Source: Cellvibrionales bacterium (lineage in GTDB: Bacteria; Pseudomonadota; Gammaproteobacteria; Pseudomonadales; UBA7434). From it: DNA of 17,531 nucleotides. This document shows positions 6,910 to 14,068 of the stretch, piece by piece. The DNA is taken from positions 1 through 17,531 of the forward strand of contig JABIQF010000137.1 of assembly GCA_018668095.1 (NCBI GenBank), read 5' to 3'. A model generated the notes under the pieces. The model was not told where the DNA came from and searched no databases. It saw only the letters and a list, made by a program, of their open reading frames with translations. Numbering within the stretch: position 1 is the first letter of the stretch; each line of letters starts with the position of its first letter. The position numbers and the translations under genes were made by a program.

Positions 6910-7587
6910 ATGTTACCGCAGATCAAATTAATCAAAAATATTAGCAAATTAAGCTTAGCAATATTGGCAATGGTATTTATGTCAGCTTGTTCAGCTGAGA
7001 ATACGGCTACGCAAGGCAGTATCTCGCCTGAGACGGCTGCAGTTGATACCGCCGCCAAAGTTGATATGTCAGATACAGACACTGAATCACCTAGCGTTGT
7101 ATTTGAAACTAGCGCCGGCAACTTTACTGTTAAACTTAATGCCGAAAAAGCACCACTCACAGTCGCTAATTTTTTACAGTATGTAGAAAGTGGTTTTTAT
7201 AGAGGCACTATTTTTCATCGTGTTATTGGTAACTTTATGATTCAAGGTGGTGGCTTCACTGTCGATATGACCAAAAAAGCGACCCGAACGCCTATCATCA
7301 ATGAAGCTGATAATGGCTTAAAAAATACGGTTGGCACTATTGCCATGGCGCGCACTAATGTACCGCATTCAGCCACTAGCCAATTTTTTATTAACGTTGA
7401 AAACAACGATTCACTTAATCATAGAGCTAAAAATTCAAGAGGCTGGGGTTACGCAGTATTTGGTGAAGTCACTGAAGGCCTAGCGGTTATAGAAGCCATA
7501 AAAACGGTTCCAGTAGCGCCAAGAGCTGGACATCAACATATGCCTTTAGAAGCGATTATTATTCAACGTATTTATCTTCTCGATTAA
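6910..7587 (+). CDS. Cyclophilin-type peptidyl-prolyl isomerase, predicted lipoprotein
   Basis: Cyclophilins catalyse cis-trans isomerisation of X-Pro bonds. From the chosen start the protein has 225 residues. The N-terminus is a lipoprotein signal: basic residues, a hydrophobic core (14-23) and a lipobox ending FMSAC with C27. Ser at +2 predicts an outer-membrane destination. A linker (28-60, Thr/Asp/Ala-rich) precedes the cyclophilin domain (about 63-224), which has FHRVIGNFMIQGGG (102-115), AMARTNVPHSATSQFF (145-160) and YAVFGEV (181-187). R104 and Q112 correspond to catalytic-site residues of human CypA. GGAG at 6900-6903 is well placed for the ATG at 6910; an ATG at 6898 would put that site inside the gene. 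Outer-membrane location is inferred from the +2 rule. Confidence 0.9.
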   Translation: MLPQIKLIKNISKLSLAILAMVFMSACSAENTATQGSISPETAAVDTAAKVDMSDTDTESPSVVFETSAGNFTVKLNAEKAPLTVANFLQYVESGFYRGTIFHRVIGNFMIQGGGFTVDMTKKATRTPIINEADNGLKNTVGTIAMARTNVPHSATSQFFINVENNDSLNHRAKNSRGWGYAVFGEVTEGLAVIEAIKTVPVAPRAGHQHMPLEAIIIQRIYLLD

Positions 7588-7632
7588 TCAACCCGTTTAT
7601 TGTGAGTCAATAAAAAATCTTCTGGAACTGAT

Positions 7633-8427
7633 ATGGCGGCTAGTACGAATAAAACAGCACTGAGTGTTAACCTGAATAAAATTGCACTCATCCGCAATTC
7701 ACGACCAGGTAACAATCCGGATATTGTTGAGTACGCAACAAAAATTCTTGCTGCGGGTGCCGATGGACTTACCGTCCACCCCCGACCTGATCAACGCCAT
7801 ATTCGCCCCGAAGATTGCTATCAATTAAAAGCACTGTCAGCAGAAAAAGGCATTGAATTTAACATTGAAGGCAACCCCTTTGCTGGCCCATGTCCTAGCC
7901 CGCGTGATGACTTCTCTGACTACCCTGGGTTTCTTGAAATCTTAGCGCAAGCACGTCCCGAGCAAGCCACACTCGTGCCGGACAGTGATGCACAGCTGAC
8001 TTCTGACCATGGCTTTGATTTATCGGGTGACACTTCGCAATTAGAATCCATCATTCAACAAATTCACGCGCTTAATTGCCGAGTGAGTTTATTTATGGAT
8101 CCTGATATTGAACAAATTAATTTCGCTAAAGCCATTGGTGCCGATAGAATTGAACTGTATACCGGCCCTTATGCCGATGCTTTTGAAAATAATTCGTCCA
8201 ATGCCGATGCACTCTTTAATCTACACTGCCAAGCAGCAGAGCATGCAAAAGAAATTGGCTTAGGCGTTAATGCAGGACATGATTTAAATTTAGATAATTT
8301 ACAACAGTATCGAGACTTACCCGGTTTGTTAGAGGTCTCGATTGGCCATGCGCTAACATTGGATTCTTTGGAAATGGGATTGAATAAAACAGTTAATGCT
8401 TATTGCAAATTACTGCATGGCGAATAA
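7633..8427 (+). CDS. pdxJ: PdxJ-family pyridoxine 5'-phosphate synthase, divergent form
   Basis: PdxJ condenses 1-deoxy-D-xylulose 5-phosphate with 3-amino-2-oxopropyl phosphate to pyridoxine 5'-phosphate, the ring-forming step of the DXP-dependent vitamin B6 route. The TIM-barrel landmarks are present: SVNLNKIALIRNSR (11-24), GADGLTVHPRPDQRHI (42-57, with H49, R51 and H56), FNIEGN with E79, a region with SLFMDP and RIELYTGPYA, GVNAGHDL and the C-terminal SIGHAL. Compared with the E. coli sequence as I recall it, VNIDHI is replaced by VNLNKI, so the Asp and His at positions 11-12 become N15 and K16. The usual LRED after the histidine becomes PRPD. The 264 residues exceed E. coli's 243. The gene is not next to recO or acpS, its usual place in this class. 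It may be the sole pdxJ or a paralogue. Confidence 0.88.
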   Translation: MAASTNKTALSVNLNKIALIRNSRPGNNPDIVEYATKILAAGADGLTVHPRPDQRHIRPEDCYQLKALSAEKGIEFNIEGNPFAGPCPSPRDDFSDYPGFLEILAQARPEQATLVPDSDAQLTSDHGFDLSGDTSQLESIIQQIHALNCRVSLFMDPDIEQINFAKAIGADRIELYTGPYADAFENNSSNADALFNLHCQAAEHAKEIGLGVNAGHDLNLDNLQQYRDLPGLLEVSIGHALTLDSLEMGLNKTVNAYCKLLHGE

Positions 8428-8430
8428 AGA

Positions 8431-8445
8431 AAGAAATTTTTTCTT
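8431..8445. terminator. Weak A/T hairpin between convergent genes
   Basis: AAGAAA (8431-8436) and TTTCTT (8440-8445) form a short symmetric A/T stem in the 26-bp gap between the convergent pdxJ and phosphoribosyltransferase genes. It could act as a weak bidirectional terminator, but the stem is thermodynamically poor. Confidence 0.3.
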
Positions 8446-8453
8446 GCTACACC

Positions 8454-9023
8454 TTACGACTGAAAATCCTGTAACTGCTGAATAATATGAGCCACCTCAG
8501 GTTTATTTTCTAGCAACTCTTCTGCCGTTAAGCCTTGCAGCTCATGCGGAAAAACCAACCAATCGTTGGTGGTATGCAAATAATAATCTGGTTCTGAACT
8601 GACTTTCGATTGACTCGGCTTAAAGTAGACCGTCGCCACTTTTATTGACTGTGGCGCATTATCGCCGCTGCGAAGTTTTATCTGCTTTACTAATTCGGCA
8701 ACACTTAAACCGCTATCATGAACATCATCAACAATCAGCAAATTATCTTCGGCTTTAATCGTATCGATCACATAACCCAGCCCGTGCACTGTTACGGTTT
8801 TACTGCGCTGATCAATGCCATTATAAGAGGACGTTCGAATCGCAATATGTTCGGTTGTTACGCCGCAAACATCTAAGACCTCTTGCACCGCAATACCAAT
8901 AGGTGCACCGCCACGCCAAACGCCAATAATAAAGCTTGGCCGAAAATCACTTTCGAGTATTTTCATACCCAATGAAAAAGAATCCTTCAGTAATTCGCTG
9001 GCAGTAATAAAGCGCTTATTCAT
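8454..9023 (-). CDS. Phosphoribosyltransferase-domain protein (hypoxanthine/xanthine PRT-like)
   Basis: This is a type I phosphoribosyltransferase fold. The PRPP-binding loop LLIVDDVHDSGLSV is at residues 95-108, and the N-terminal pyrophosphate-loop segment FIIGVWRGGAPIG is at 31-43. It resembles purine phosphoribosyltransferases of the hypoxanthine/xanthine type (short, 189 residues), including YHTT-like segments near the C-terminus (DYYLHTTNDWLVFPHE). The acceptor base cannot be told from sequence. It lies 21 bp downstream of the ydeP-like gene on the same strand and so is probably the last gene of a folD-ydeP-PRT run. No ribosome binding site is obvious. Purine salvage is the default expectation; a link to the molybdopterin enzyme is only positional. 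Confidence 0.85.
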   Translation of the reverse strand: MNKRFITASELLKDSFSLGMKILESDFRPSFIIGVWRGGAPIGIAVQEVLDVCGVTTEHIAIRTSSYNGIDQRSKTVTVHGLGYVIDTIKAEDNLLIVDDVHDSGLSVAELVKQIKLRSGDNAPQSIKVATVYFKPSQSKVSSEPDYYLHTTNDWLVFPHELQGLTAEELLENKPEVAHIIQQLQDFQS

Positions 9024-9044
9024 AAATAATTATCACTAGAGAAT

Positions 9045-11279
9045 TTAAACACAAGGCGTTAACTTAACATCAACCGATTTAAATGCTGGCGTTTTACTGC
9101 GCGCATCACGCTCTCGCCCAATAAGCACATTCGCCTCTGGATAATAAGCCATAACATCACCGTCAGGTAAATCGAAGGGATATACCGTAACGGCTTTCAT
9201 CTCTCCCACCGCAGAAGTGATATTCACTTTATCACCCGCATCAATACCCAATGATGCAATCGCTTTTGGATTCATCAACACCGCCCAACGCTGATCAACT
9301 TGGCGATAGCTGTCCTTTTGCTCATAAATAATAGAGTTAAACTGCCCTTCACTGCGCACGCTCATTAAGCGCATAGGGAATTGATTATTATGTTTAAACT
9401 CAGGTAAATCATGCACAACAAATTTTGCTTTACCGCTCGCACGTTTAAATTCGGGCTTATGTATAAGGCGATTACGCACATGGAACTCTTGCTTAGCAAC
9501 GTCTATGGTTTCTAGTGCTTCCATGCCCGGCACAATAGCGGCAATGGTTTCACGAATGGTTTTATGCGATCGAAACGCACTAAAATCCAATGCCGACTTA
9601 GATATATCGTTATCTTTAGACGGTTCACTTTGAGAAGTAAAAAGACGCTGAGCAAAATCCGTTAGGATATCGACTTCTGAACGTACATTGCTTAAACGCT
9701 TAATACCACCATCACTGTAGCGCACATAGTTAAACATCGATTCCTGCGTTGTCGGCTCCGGCTCTTCATCACGCGCCGTTACAGGAAAAATAATTGCCTC
9801 GCCATTATCAAGCCCAGATAAATGACCTTTATTTAGCGTGGTAGTTAAGTACACCTTACAAGCAATCTTATCCATCATTTGCTCAGCCCATATTGAATCG
9901 GGCGTCGCTTCATATAAGTTGCCACCCATAATCAAAGCGGCATCCATCTCACCACGATCAGCCGCCTCAAGGCAGGCTAAGGTATCCAATCCTGGCGAAG
10001 CTTCTTTACTGGGTAAATCGACCTTCAGCGTTTCTTGCATTTTAGTGAGCACATCGGCAGCCAATACGGGTTTCACACCAATGGTGCCTATGCCTTGCAC
10101 ATTGCTGTGGCCACGCAGAGGCAGCAAGCCAGAAAAGCGCTTGCCTATCATGCCGCGCAGTAAGGCGAGATTTGAAATATATTCAACGTTAGCCACACCA
10201 TGCTTATGATGTGTAATACCCATGCCCCATGCAAAAACCGCATTTTTTGCATGGCAATACACATTGGCAATATCTTGTAACTCTCGCTTACTCAGGCCCG
10301 ATAAAGCTTCTATTGAATCCCAAGACGTCGCCTCAATATCAGCAAGAAAGGCTGTATAGTTTTCGGTGTATTCATGAATAAATTGCTTGGCAATGCCATA
10401 GCGCTGTATCACTGCCTTAGCAATACCTTTAAAGACCGCTAAGTCGCTTCCAATATGCGGCTGCAAATAATGCGAGGCAATTTCACTGCCACCAATAATC
10501 AATGATTTAGGACTTTTAGGTAACGCAAATCGAACCAAGCCAGGCTCTTTGGCCGGATTGATAATCACGACTTTGCCGCCGCGTTCGCGACAAGCCTGTA
10601 ACTTATGAATAAACCGTGGATGGTTAGAGGCCGGATTAGCCCCGATAACAAAGATCAGATCACAGCCATCTAAATCATCTAGCTCAACCGTTGCCGTGCC
10701 CACACCAATAGTTTCGGACAAACCAACACCCGTTGCCTGATGACAATAAAAAGAACAGTTGTTCACGTTATTGGTGCCATACACTCTGGCTAGCAACTGC
10801 AATATAAAACCGGCTTCATTTGATGAGCGACCCGAAGAATAAAAAAAGCTTCGCTCAGCAGCGGTGTTAGAGAACGCCTGTGCTGCATGATTCAAGGCCC
10901 AGTCCCAATCGACCGCTTTAAATTTATGACTGTCTTTGGCTTTAAAGAGCGGTGTATTAAGGCGTCCTAAGTGTTCCATTTCATAGGCGCTTAAACGATG
11001 AAACTCATCAATGGTGTGTTCGAAAACTTCATTAGGAATGGGCGATTGGATATCGGTAGATTGAGCTTGAACGCTTTTGTTACAAACCGCAGGAAAGTCA
11101 CCCTGCTCATTAGTCATTCCGCCTTTCTGGCCACCCATGCCAAGACCACATGCCTTACACGCATTCTTTGCGGTTAACGCCTTGGCAGAACTGCTCAAGC
11201 CAATGCGTTTAACCGTTTGTAAGGTATATAGAATTTTTTTAGCGCCGCCACCAATAGGCTGCTTAACAGATTCACTCAT
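9045..11279 (-). CDS. FdhF/YdeP-family molybdopterin oxidoreductase
   Basis: This is a formate-dehydrogenase-like bis-MGD molybdoenzyme of the YdeP subgroup (E. coli YdeP is associated with acid resistance; its substrate is not established). The 744 residues match the family length. An N-terminal cysteine cluster, C41-x2-C44-x21-C66, may bind an iron-sulfur cluster. FYSSGRSSNEAGF (146-158) starts the molybdopterin-binding part. C179-H180, in NCSFYCHQAT, occupies the place of the Mo-ligand Cys/Sec-His pair of formate dehydrogenases. Further on are IFVIGANPASNHPR, the AWGMGITHHKHG segment, and LLPLRGHSNVQG. A C-terminal MGD-binding domain has GDKVNITSAVGE and VMAYYPEANVLI. No twin-arginine signal is present, so it is cytoplasmic. 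It lies 69 bp after folD with a perfect dyad in the gap, and a PRT gene follows. A dedicated FdhD is not in the window. Confidence 0.92.
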   Translation of the reverse strand: MSESVKQPIGGGAKKILYTLQTVKRIGLSSSAKALTAKNACKACGLGMGGQKGGMTNEQGDFPAVCNKSVQAQSTDIQSPIPNEVFEHTIDEFHRLSAYEMEHLGRLNTPLFKAKDSHKFKAVDWDWALNHAAQAFSNTAAERSFFYSSGRSSNEAGFILQLLARVYGTNNVNNCSFYCHQATGVGLSETIGVGTATVELDDLDGCDLIFVIGANPASNHPRFIHKLQACRERGGKVVIINPAKEPGLVRFALPKSPKSLIIGGSEIASHYLQPHIGSDLAVFKGIAKAVIQRYGIAKQFIHEYTENYTAFLADIEATSWDSIEALSGLSKRELQDIANVYCHAKNAVFAWGMGITHHKHGVANVEYISNLALLRGMIGKRFSGLLPLRGHSNVQGIGTIGVKPVLAADVLTKMQETLKVDLPSKEASPGLDTLACLEAADRGEMDAALIMGGNLYEATPDSIWAEQMMDKIACKVYLTTTLNKGHLSGLDNGEAIIFPVTARDEEPEPTTQESMFNYVRYSDGGIKRLSNVRSEVDILTDFAQRLFTSQSEPSKDNDISKSALDFSAFRSHKTIRETIAAIVPGMEALETIDVAKQEFHVRNRLIHKPEFKRASGKAKFVVHDLPEFKHNNQFPMRLMSVRSEGQFNSIIYEQKDSYRQVDQRWAVLMNPKAIASLGIDAGDKVNITSAVGEMKAVTVYPFDLPDGDVMAYYPEANVLIGRERDARSKTPAFKSVDVKLTPCV

Positions 11280-11294
11280 GGGTAAGCTCTTTTA

Positions 11295-11319
11295 CTTAAT
11301 CATCGTCCTAAAGATTAAG
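11295..11319 (-). promoter_or_regulatory. Perfect 7-11-7 dyad upstream of the ydeP-like gene
   Basis: CTTAATC (11295-11301) and GATTAAG (11313-11319) form a perfect 7-bp inverted repeat around 11 nt, ending 15 nt before the ydeP-like start codon. No T-run follows on the minus strand, so it is more likely an operator or 5'-UTR hairpin than a folD terminator. Confidence 0.4.
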
Positions 11320-11348
11320 CACGTTATTTCATTAATAGTTAAGGACAG

Positions 11349-12212
11349 TTAAAGACCGTTTTGCATTTTTGCTGCAGCAACCGTGTTATACATTAAACAA
11401 GCAATCGTCATTGGACCTACACCGCCAGGTACTGGCGTAATAGCAGACACTTTAGATTGCACATCATCAAAATCAACATCGCCAACCAAACGACTTTTGC
11501 CGTCTACTTCTATACGATTAATGCCGACATCAATAACAACCGCACCCTCTTTCACCCAATCGGCTTTAACGAAATTAGGAATACCCACCGCAGCAACTAG
11601 GATGTCTGCTTGACGGCATATGGATTGAATATCGACGGTACGTGAATGAACAATGGTGACGGTGCAACTTTGCTGCAATAACAAGGTGGCCATTGGCTTG
11701 CCCACAATATTGGAGCGACCAATAACAACGGCATGCTTACCGCTTAAATCACCTAGGTGATCTTGTAACATCATCAATGATCCTAGCGGCGTACAGGGCA
11801 CCATTTGGTTTTCGCCAACGGCCATGGCGCCAACATTTTCAATATGAAAACCATCAACATCTTTTTTAGGCGAAATAGCGGCTAATACGGCTTTATCATT
11901 AATTTGATCAGGAACAGGTAACTGAACCAAGATGCCATGGATAGCACTGTCATTGTTTAACTCATCGATCAGGGTCAACAAGTCGGCCTCTGAAGTTTCA
12001 GCACTCAGACGATGCTCTATGGACTTTATGCCTAACTGCTCACAGCGGCGCACTTTATTACGCACATAAACTTGGCTTGCAGGATCTTCACCCACTAATA
12101 CAACCGCAATAGAAGGCGACAAATTATGCTGCTCTTGCAGTGTTGCCACTTCAGTTTTCAGCTTTTCACACAGATCATCAGCAAATTGCTTGCCGTTAAT
12201 TACATTCGACAC
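11349..12212 (-). CDS. folD: Bifunctional methylenetetrahydrofolate dehydrogenase/cyclohydrolase FolD
   Basis: FolD oxidises 5,10-methylene-THF with NADP to methenyl-THF and hydrolyses this to 10-formyl-THF, supplying one-carbon units for purines and formyl-Met. The 287 residues match the family. The catalytic Y49 and K53 occur in SQVYVRNK (47-54). Other landmarks are GILVQLPVP, DVDGFH, PCTPLG, the dinucleotide-binding VVIGRSNIVGKP, and the C-terminal PVPGGVGPMT signature. It is transcribed away from the small membrane protein gene at 12446, across 233 bp with an inverted repeat. Downstream on the same strand is a formate-dehydrogenase-like gene, which suggests but does not prove a one-carbon context. 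Confidence 0.96.
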   Translation of the reverse strand: MSNVINGKQFADDLCEKLKTEVATLQEQHNLSPSIAVVLVGEDPASQVYVRNKVRRCEQLGIKSIEHRLSAETSEADLLTLIDELNNDSAIHGILVQLPVPDQINDKAVLAAISPKKDVDGFHIENVGAMAVGENQMVPCTPLGSLMMLQDHLGDLSGKHAVVIGRSNIVGKPMATLLLQQSCTVTIVHSRTVDIQSICRQADILVAAVGIPNFVKADWVKEGAVVIDVGINRIEVDGKSRLVGDVDFDDVQSKVSAITPVPGGVGPMTIACLMYNTVAAAKMQNGL

Positions 12213-12285
12213 GTATAAACTCCATAGCTAGGGCTATTTAATAGGCCAACAGTTTACCGCTTATTGACAAATAAACCTCGCTTTT

Positions 12286-12319
12286 CCTAACAAAATTTTA
12301 TTAAATCATACCTGTTAGG
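12286..12319. promoter_or_regulatory. Inverted repeat in the folD divergent promoter region
   Basis: CCTAACA (12286-12292) and TGTTAGG (12313-12319) are perfect 7-bp arms separated by a 20-nt A/T-rich spacer. They lie in the 12213-12445 gap between divergent folD and a small membrane protein gene. There are no gene ends here to terminate, so an operator is the simpler reading. Confidence 0.35.
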
Positions 12320-12392
12320 CCGCTAAAGCCCACTTGCCATAGCTTGCCGCTGATAGCTGCCCAACAACTGTGCAAAAGCTGAGCTCTGCTGT

Positions 12393-12398
12393 TAGAAT
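12393..12398 (+). promoter_or_regulatory. Possible -10 box for the small membrane protein gene
   Basis: TAGAAT (five of six to TATAAT) lies about 47 bp upstream of the ATG at 12446. The best -35 match at 17 bp (GTGCAA) is poor. Confidence 0.25.
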
Positions 12399-12445
12399 CC
12401 AGCGCATTAACCCTTTAACTAAAATAATCTGTAAGCCTATAAATC

Positions 12446-12724
12446 ATGAAATCACTTCTACGACGACTATTTTCTCCCCTGCTTAACCCATTTGAACAAG
12501 GCACAGAGCCTTATGAATACAAACCCATGAGTCGCAGAATTCTCATTGTGATTAGTGTCTTATTTTCAATACTGACCGCCGTGACGTTTTTTTTGTCGCC
12601 AGCCGATGCCGGCCTAGCCATTGCTTTTCCTATGATTATTTTTGGTGGTGCAAGCTTCGTTTGTTTAATAGTGGGTTCACTGGGCAGTGAACGCGCGGTG
12701 GCTAAAATATGGGGAAGTCGTTAA
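12446..12724 (+). CDS. Small two-helix membrane protein of unknown function
   Basis: I do not recognise this 92-residue protein. It has a basic, proline-containing N-terminal region (about 1-31, MKSLLRRLFSPLLNPFEQG and onward). Two predicted transmembrane helices (about 32-50 and 56-79) are joined by a short SPADA turn, and a short C-terminal SERAVAKIWGSR tail follows. Coding status is supported by the clean hydrophobic pattern and by lying alone on the plus strand with a possible promoter upstream. The ribosome binding site is weak. Its stop codon overlaps the stop of the convergent MOSC gene within the palindrome TTAA (12721-12724), leaving no room for a terminator. Confidence 0.75.
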   Translation: MKSLLRRLFSPLLNPFEQGTEPYEYKPMSRRILIVISVLFSILTAVTFFLSPADAGLAIAFPMIIFGGASFVCLIVGSLGSERAVAKIWGSR

Positions 12725-13272
12725 TCGACTTTCCTCACTAAATCATCCGTTGCTATTTGGCCTGACTGAATAACCTTTGCATTAATGCCTCGTAAGTTTA
12801 TTTTTTTGCCCAGCCCAGAATTAACAAATTTCATAGCTTCCAAGCCAAACCGTTCAACGAATTTCTTACAGCCAGTATGGGGCTCTGCGGTCACTTCAAT
12901 TATGGCATTGCCAATAGCTAATCGTGTTCCCGGCGGAAAATTCTCATCACTCAAATCTAAATCGACATAGAGCTGATCTCCAGCAAGTGACCAGCGCTCT
13001 TTTTTCTGAGCGACTAAGTCGATAACCCGTGAATTCATAATATTGAGTTGCATCTCTGGATGAGCAGAGCCATCTTCTGTTGCTGAACTTCCTCGGGCTC
13101 GCCAATTATCGCCCACTAAACCCTCAACAACATCGAGCGCTGCCGTTGCTAAAACTTCTCGCTGCTCAGTCACAGGACGACGAACAATCAAAGCTAATGC
13201 ACCCTCATTTTTTGGGGATTGGAAAATAGTATCTAGGCCTGCTTCAAGTTGTTCTTTAGTTAAATTCGTCAT
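12721..13272 (-). CDS. MOSC-domain protein
   Basis: MOSC domains (molybdenum cofactor sulfurase C-terminal) bind molybdenum cofactor or carry sulfur through a conserved cysteine; small stand-alone members such as YiiM act on N-hydroxylated compounds. In this 183-residue protein the domain covers about residues 25-170. It has an LGDQLYVDLDLS-like core (98-109), PPGTRLAIGNAIIEVT (113-128) and the conserved cysteine C135 in EPHTGCKKF. The start has a good ribosome binding site (GAGG at 13283-13286, 10 nt upstream). It lies within 10 kb of a molybdopterin oxidoreductase, but on a separate transcript. Substrate unknown. Confidence 0.87.
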   Translation of the reverse strand: MTNLTKEQLEAGLDTIFQSPKNEGALALIVRRPVTEQREVLATAALDVVEGLVGDNWRARGSSATEDGSAHPEMQLNIMNSRVIDLVAQKKERWSLAGDQLYVDLDLSDENFPPGTRLAIGNAIIEVTAEPHTGCKKFVERFGLEAMKFVNSGLGKKINLRGINAKVIQSGQIATDDLVRKVD

Positions 13273-13332
13273 TAATAAATAACCTCAACTTTAAAAATTT
13301 CAAACAGTGCTTAACACGATAAAATTAAAGCA

Positions 13333-13364
13333 GGATGGCAACTCAAAAAAACAACGAGCCACCC
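13333..13364 (-). terminator. Possible terminator hairpin after the 133-residue membrane protein gene
   Basis: On the minus strand GGGTGGC pairs with GCCATCC (one G-U wobble) around an 18-nt loop, and a T-rich but interrupted stretch follows. It lies between the stop at 13413 and the MOSC gene start at 13272, so it could separate the two transcripts. Confidence 0.35.
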
Positions 13365-13412
13365 TCCTTATTTACTTCACCAACTTTTATAACTGATAAG
13401 TAAAGCCTTTAA

Positions 13413-13814
13413 TTACAGCGCTTCAGATTTCACAAACAATCCCACTAACCAACCAGCAATAACAAACTTAACTAAAGTACCAATAAACCAGTCAATCGCT
13501 AACATTAATGAAATAGGCATATACACATAGGCGCTCGCTGACATAATGCCTGCCGCCAAACCAAATAAAACACCTAATTTCAAGCCCATCGCTACCGACT
13601 TCTCGCTAACACAGCGCTGGTAAAGCAATACAAAACAAATCGCTACAGCAAGCGTCACCGCATGCATTAACATCATATTAGTATCTTGAATTGTCCGCCA
13701 AAGATGTGCCGTTGCTTCATACGTTTCTTTTAAGAGCATACCGTGGATAATAAAATCGAGCGCTGACCACGCAATAAATATCGCTACAATCGCTAATACA
13801 ATACCTTTTAACAT
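13413..13814 (-). CDS. Four-helix membrane protein of unknown function
   Basis: This 133-residue protein has four predicted transmembrane segments (about 4-25, 48-66, 76-98 and 103-127). The first carries a striking AWSALDFIIHG motif with acidic and histidine residues within or next to the membrane. The sequence is reminiscent of an uncharacterised proteobacterial membrane family with the same WS-LDF-IHG start, but I cannot give it a name. A good ribosome binding site (GAGG, 8 nt before the ATG) supports the start. It diverges from an MFS transporter gene across 254 bp that contains a perfect dyad at 13986-14010. Confidence 0.8.
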   Translation of the reverse strand: MLKGIVLAIVAIFIAWSALDFIIHGMLLKETYEATAHLWRTIQDTNMMLMHAVTLAVAICFVLLYQRCVSEKSVAMGLKLGVLFGLAAGIMSASAYVYMPISLMLAIDWFIGTLVKFVIAGWLVGLFVKSEAL

Positions 13815-13985
13815 ATCACTAACCTCGTCTATTTACGTCTCATTCATTAATAGTTGAAAAACCTAAGATTAAAATGTCCTGCCGACAAAGCCTATAGCCT
13901 AAAGAATCACTGCGCCATAGCATTTGAGGACAAAGTTCCATGCAAATCATGCCAACTGATAGTCAACAATAGCTATCTACTTATA

Positions 13986-14010
13986 CGATCACATAATGTT
14001 AAAGTGATCG
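13986..14010. promoter_or_regulatory. Perfect 7-11-7 dyad upstream of the MFS transporter gene
   Basis: CGATCAC (13986-13992) and GTGATCG (14004-14010) are perfect inverted arms around 11 nt, about 59 bp before the MFS start codon and in the divergent gap with the 133-residue membrane protein gene. A -10-like CATAAT overlaps its left half. It looks like an operator. The rest of the gap (13815-14068) shows nothing else I can support. Confidence 0.42.
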
Positions 14011-14068
14011 TCATTGGCGCCCCATTACCTTACTCAAGCGGAGCCATTAGCCTATTACGGATTATCCT

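Noticed and set aside
9838..10209. 123-residue frame antisense to the molybdoenzyme gene, and similar antisense frames in scpA, scpB, folD and the FAD gene
   Set aside because: They lie wholly inside well supported genes on the other strand, lack family motifs, and mirror the codon bias of the real gene.
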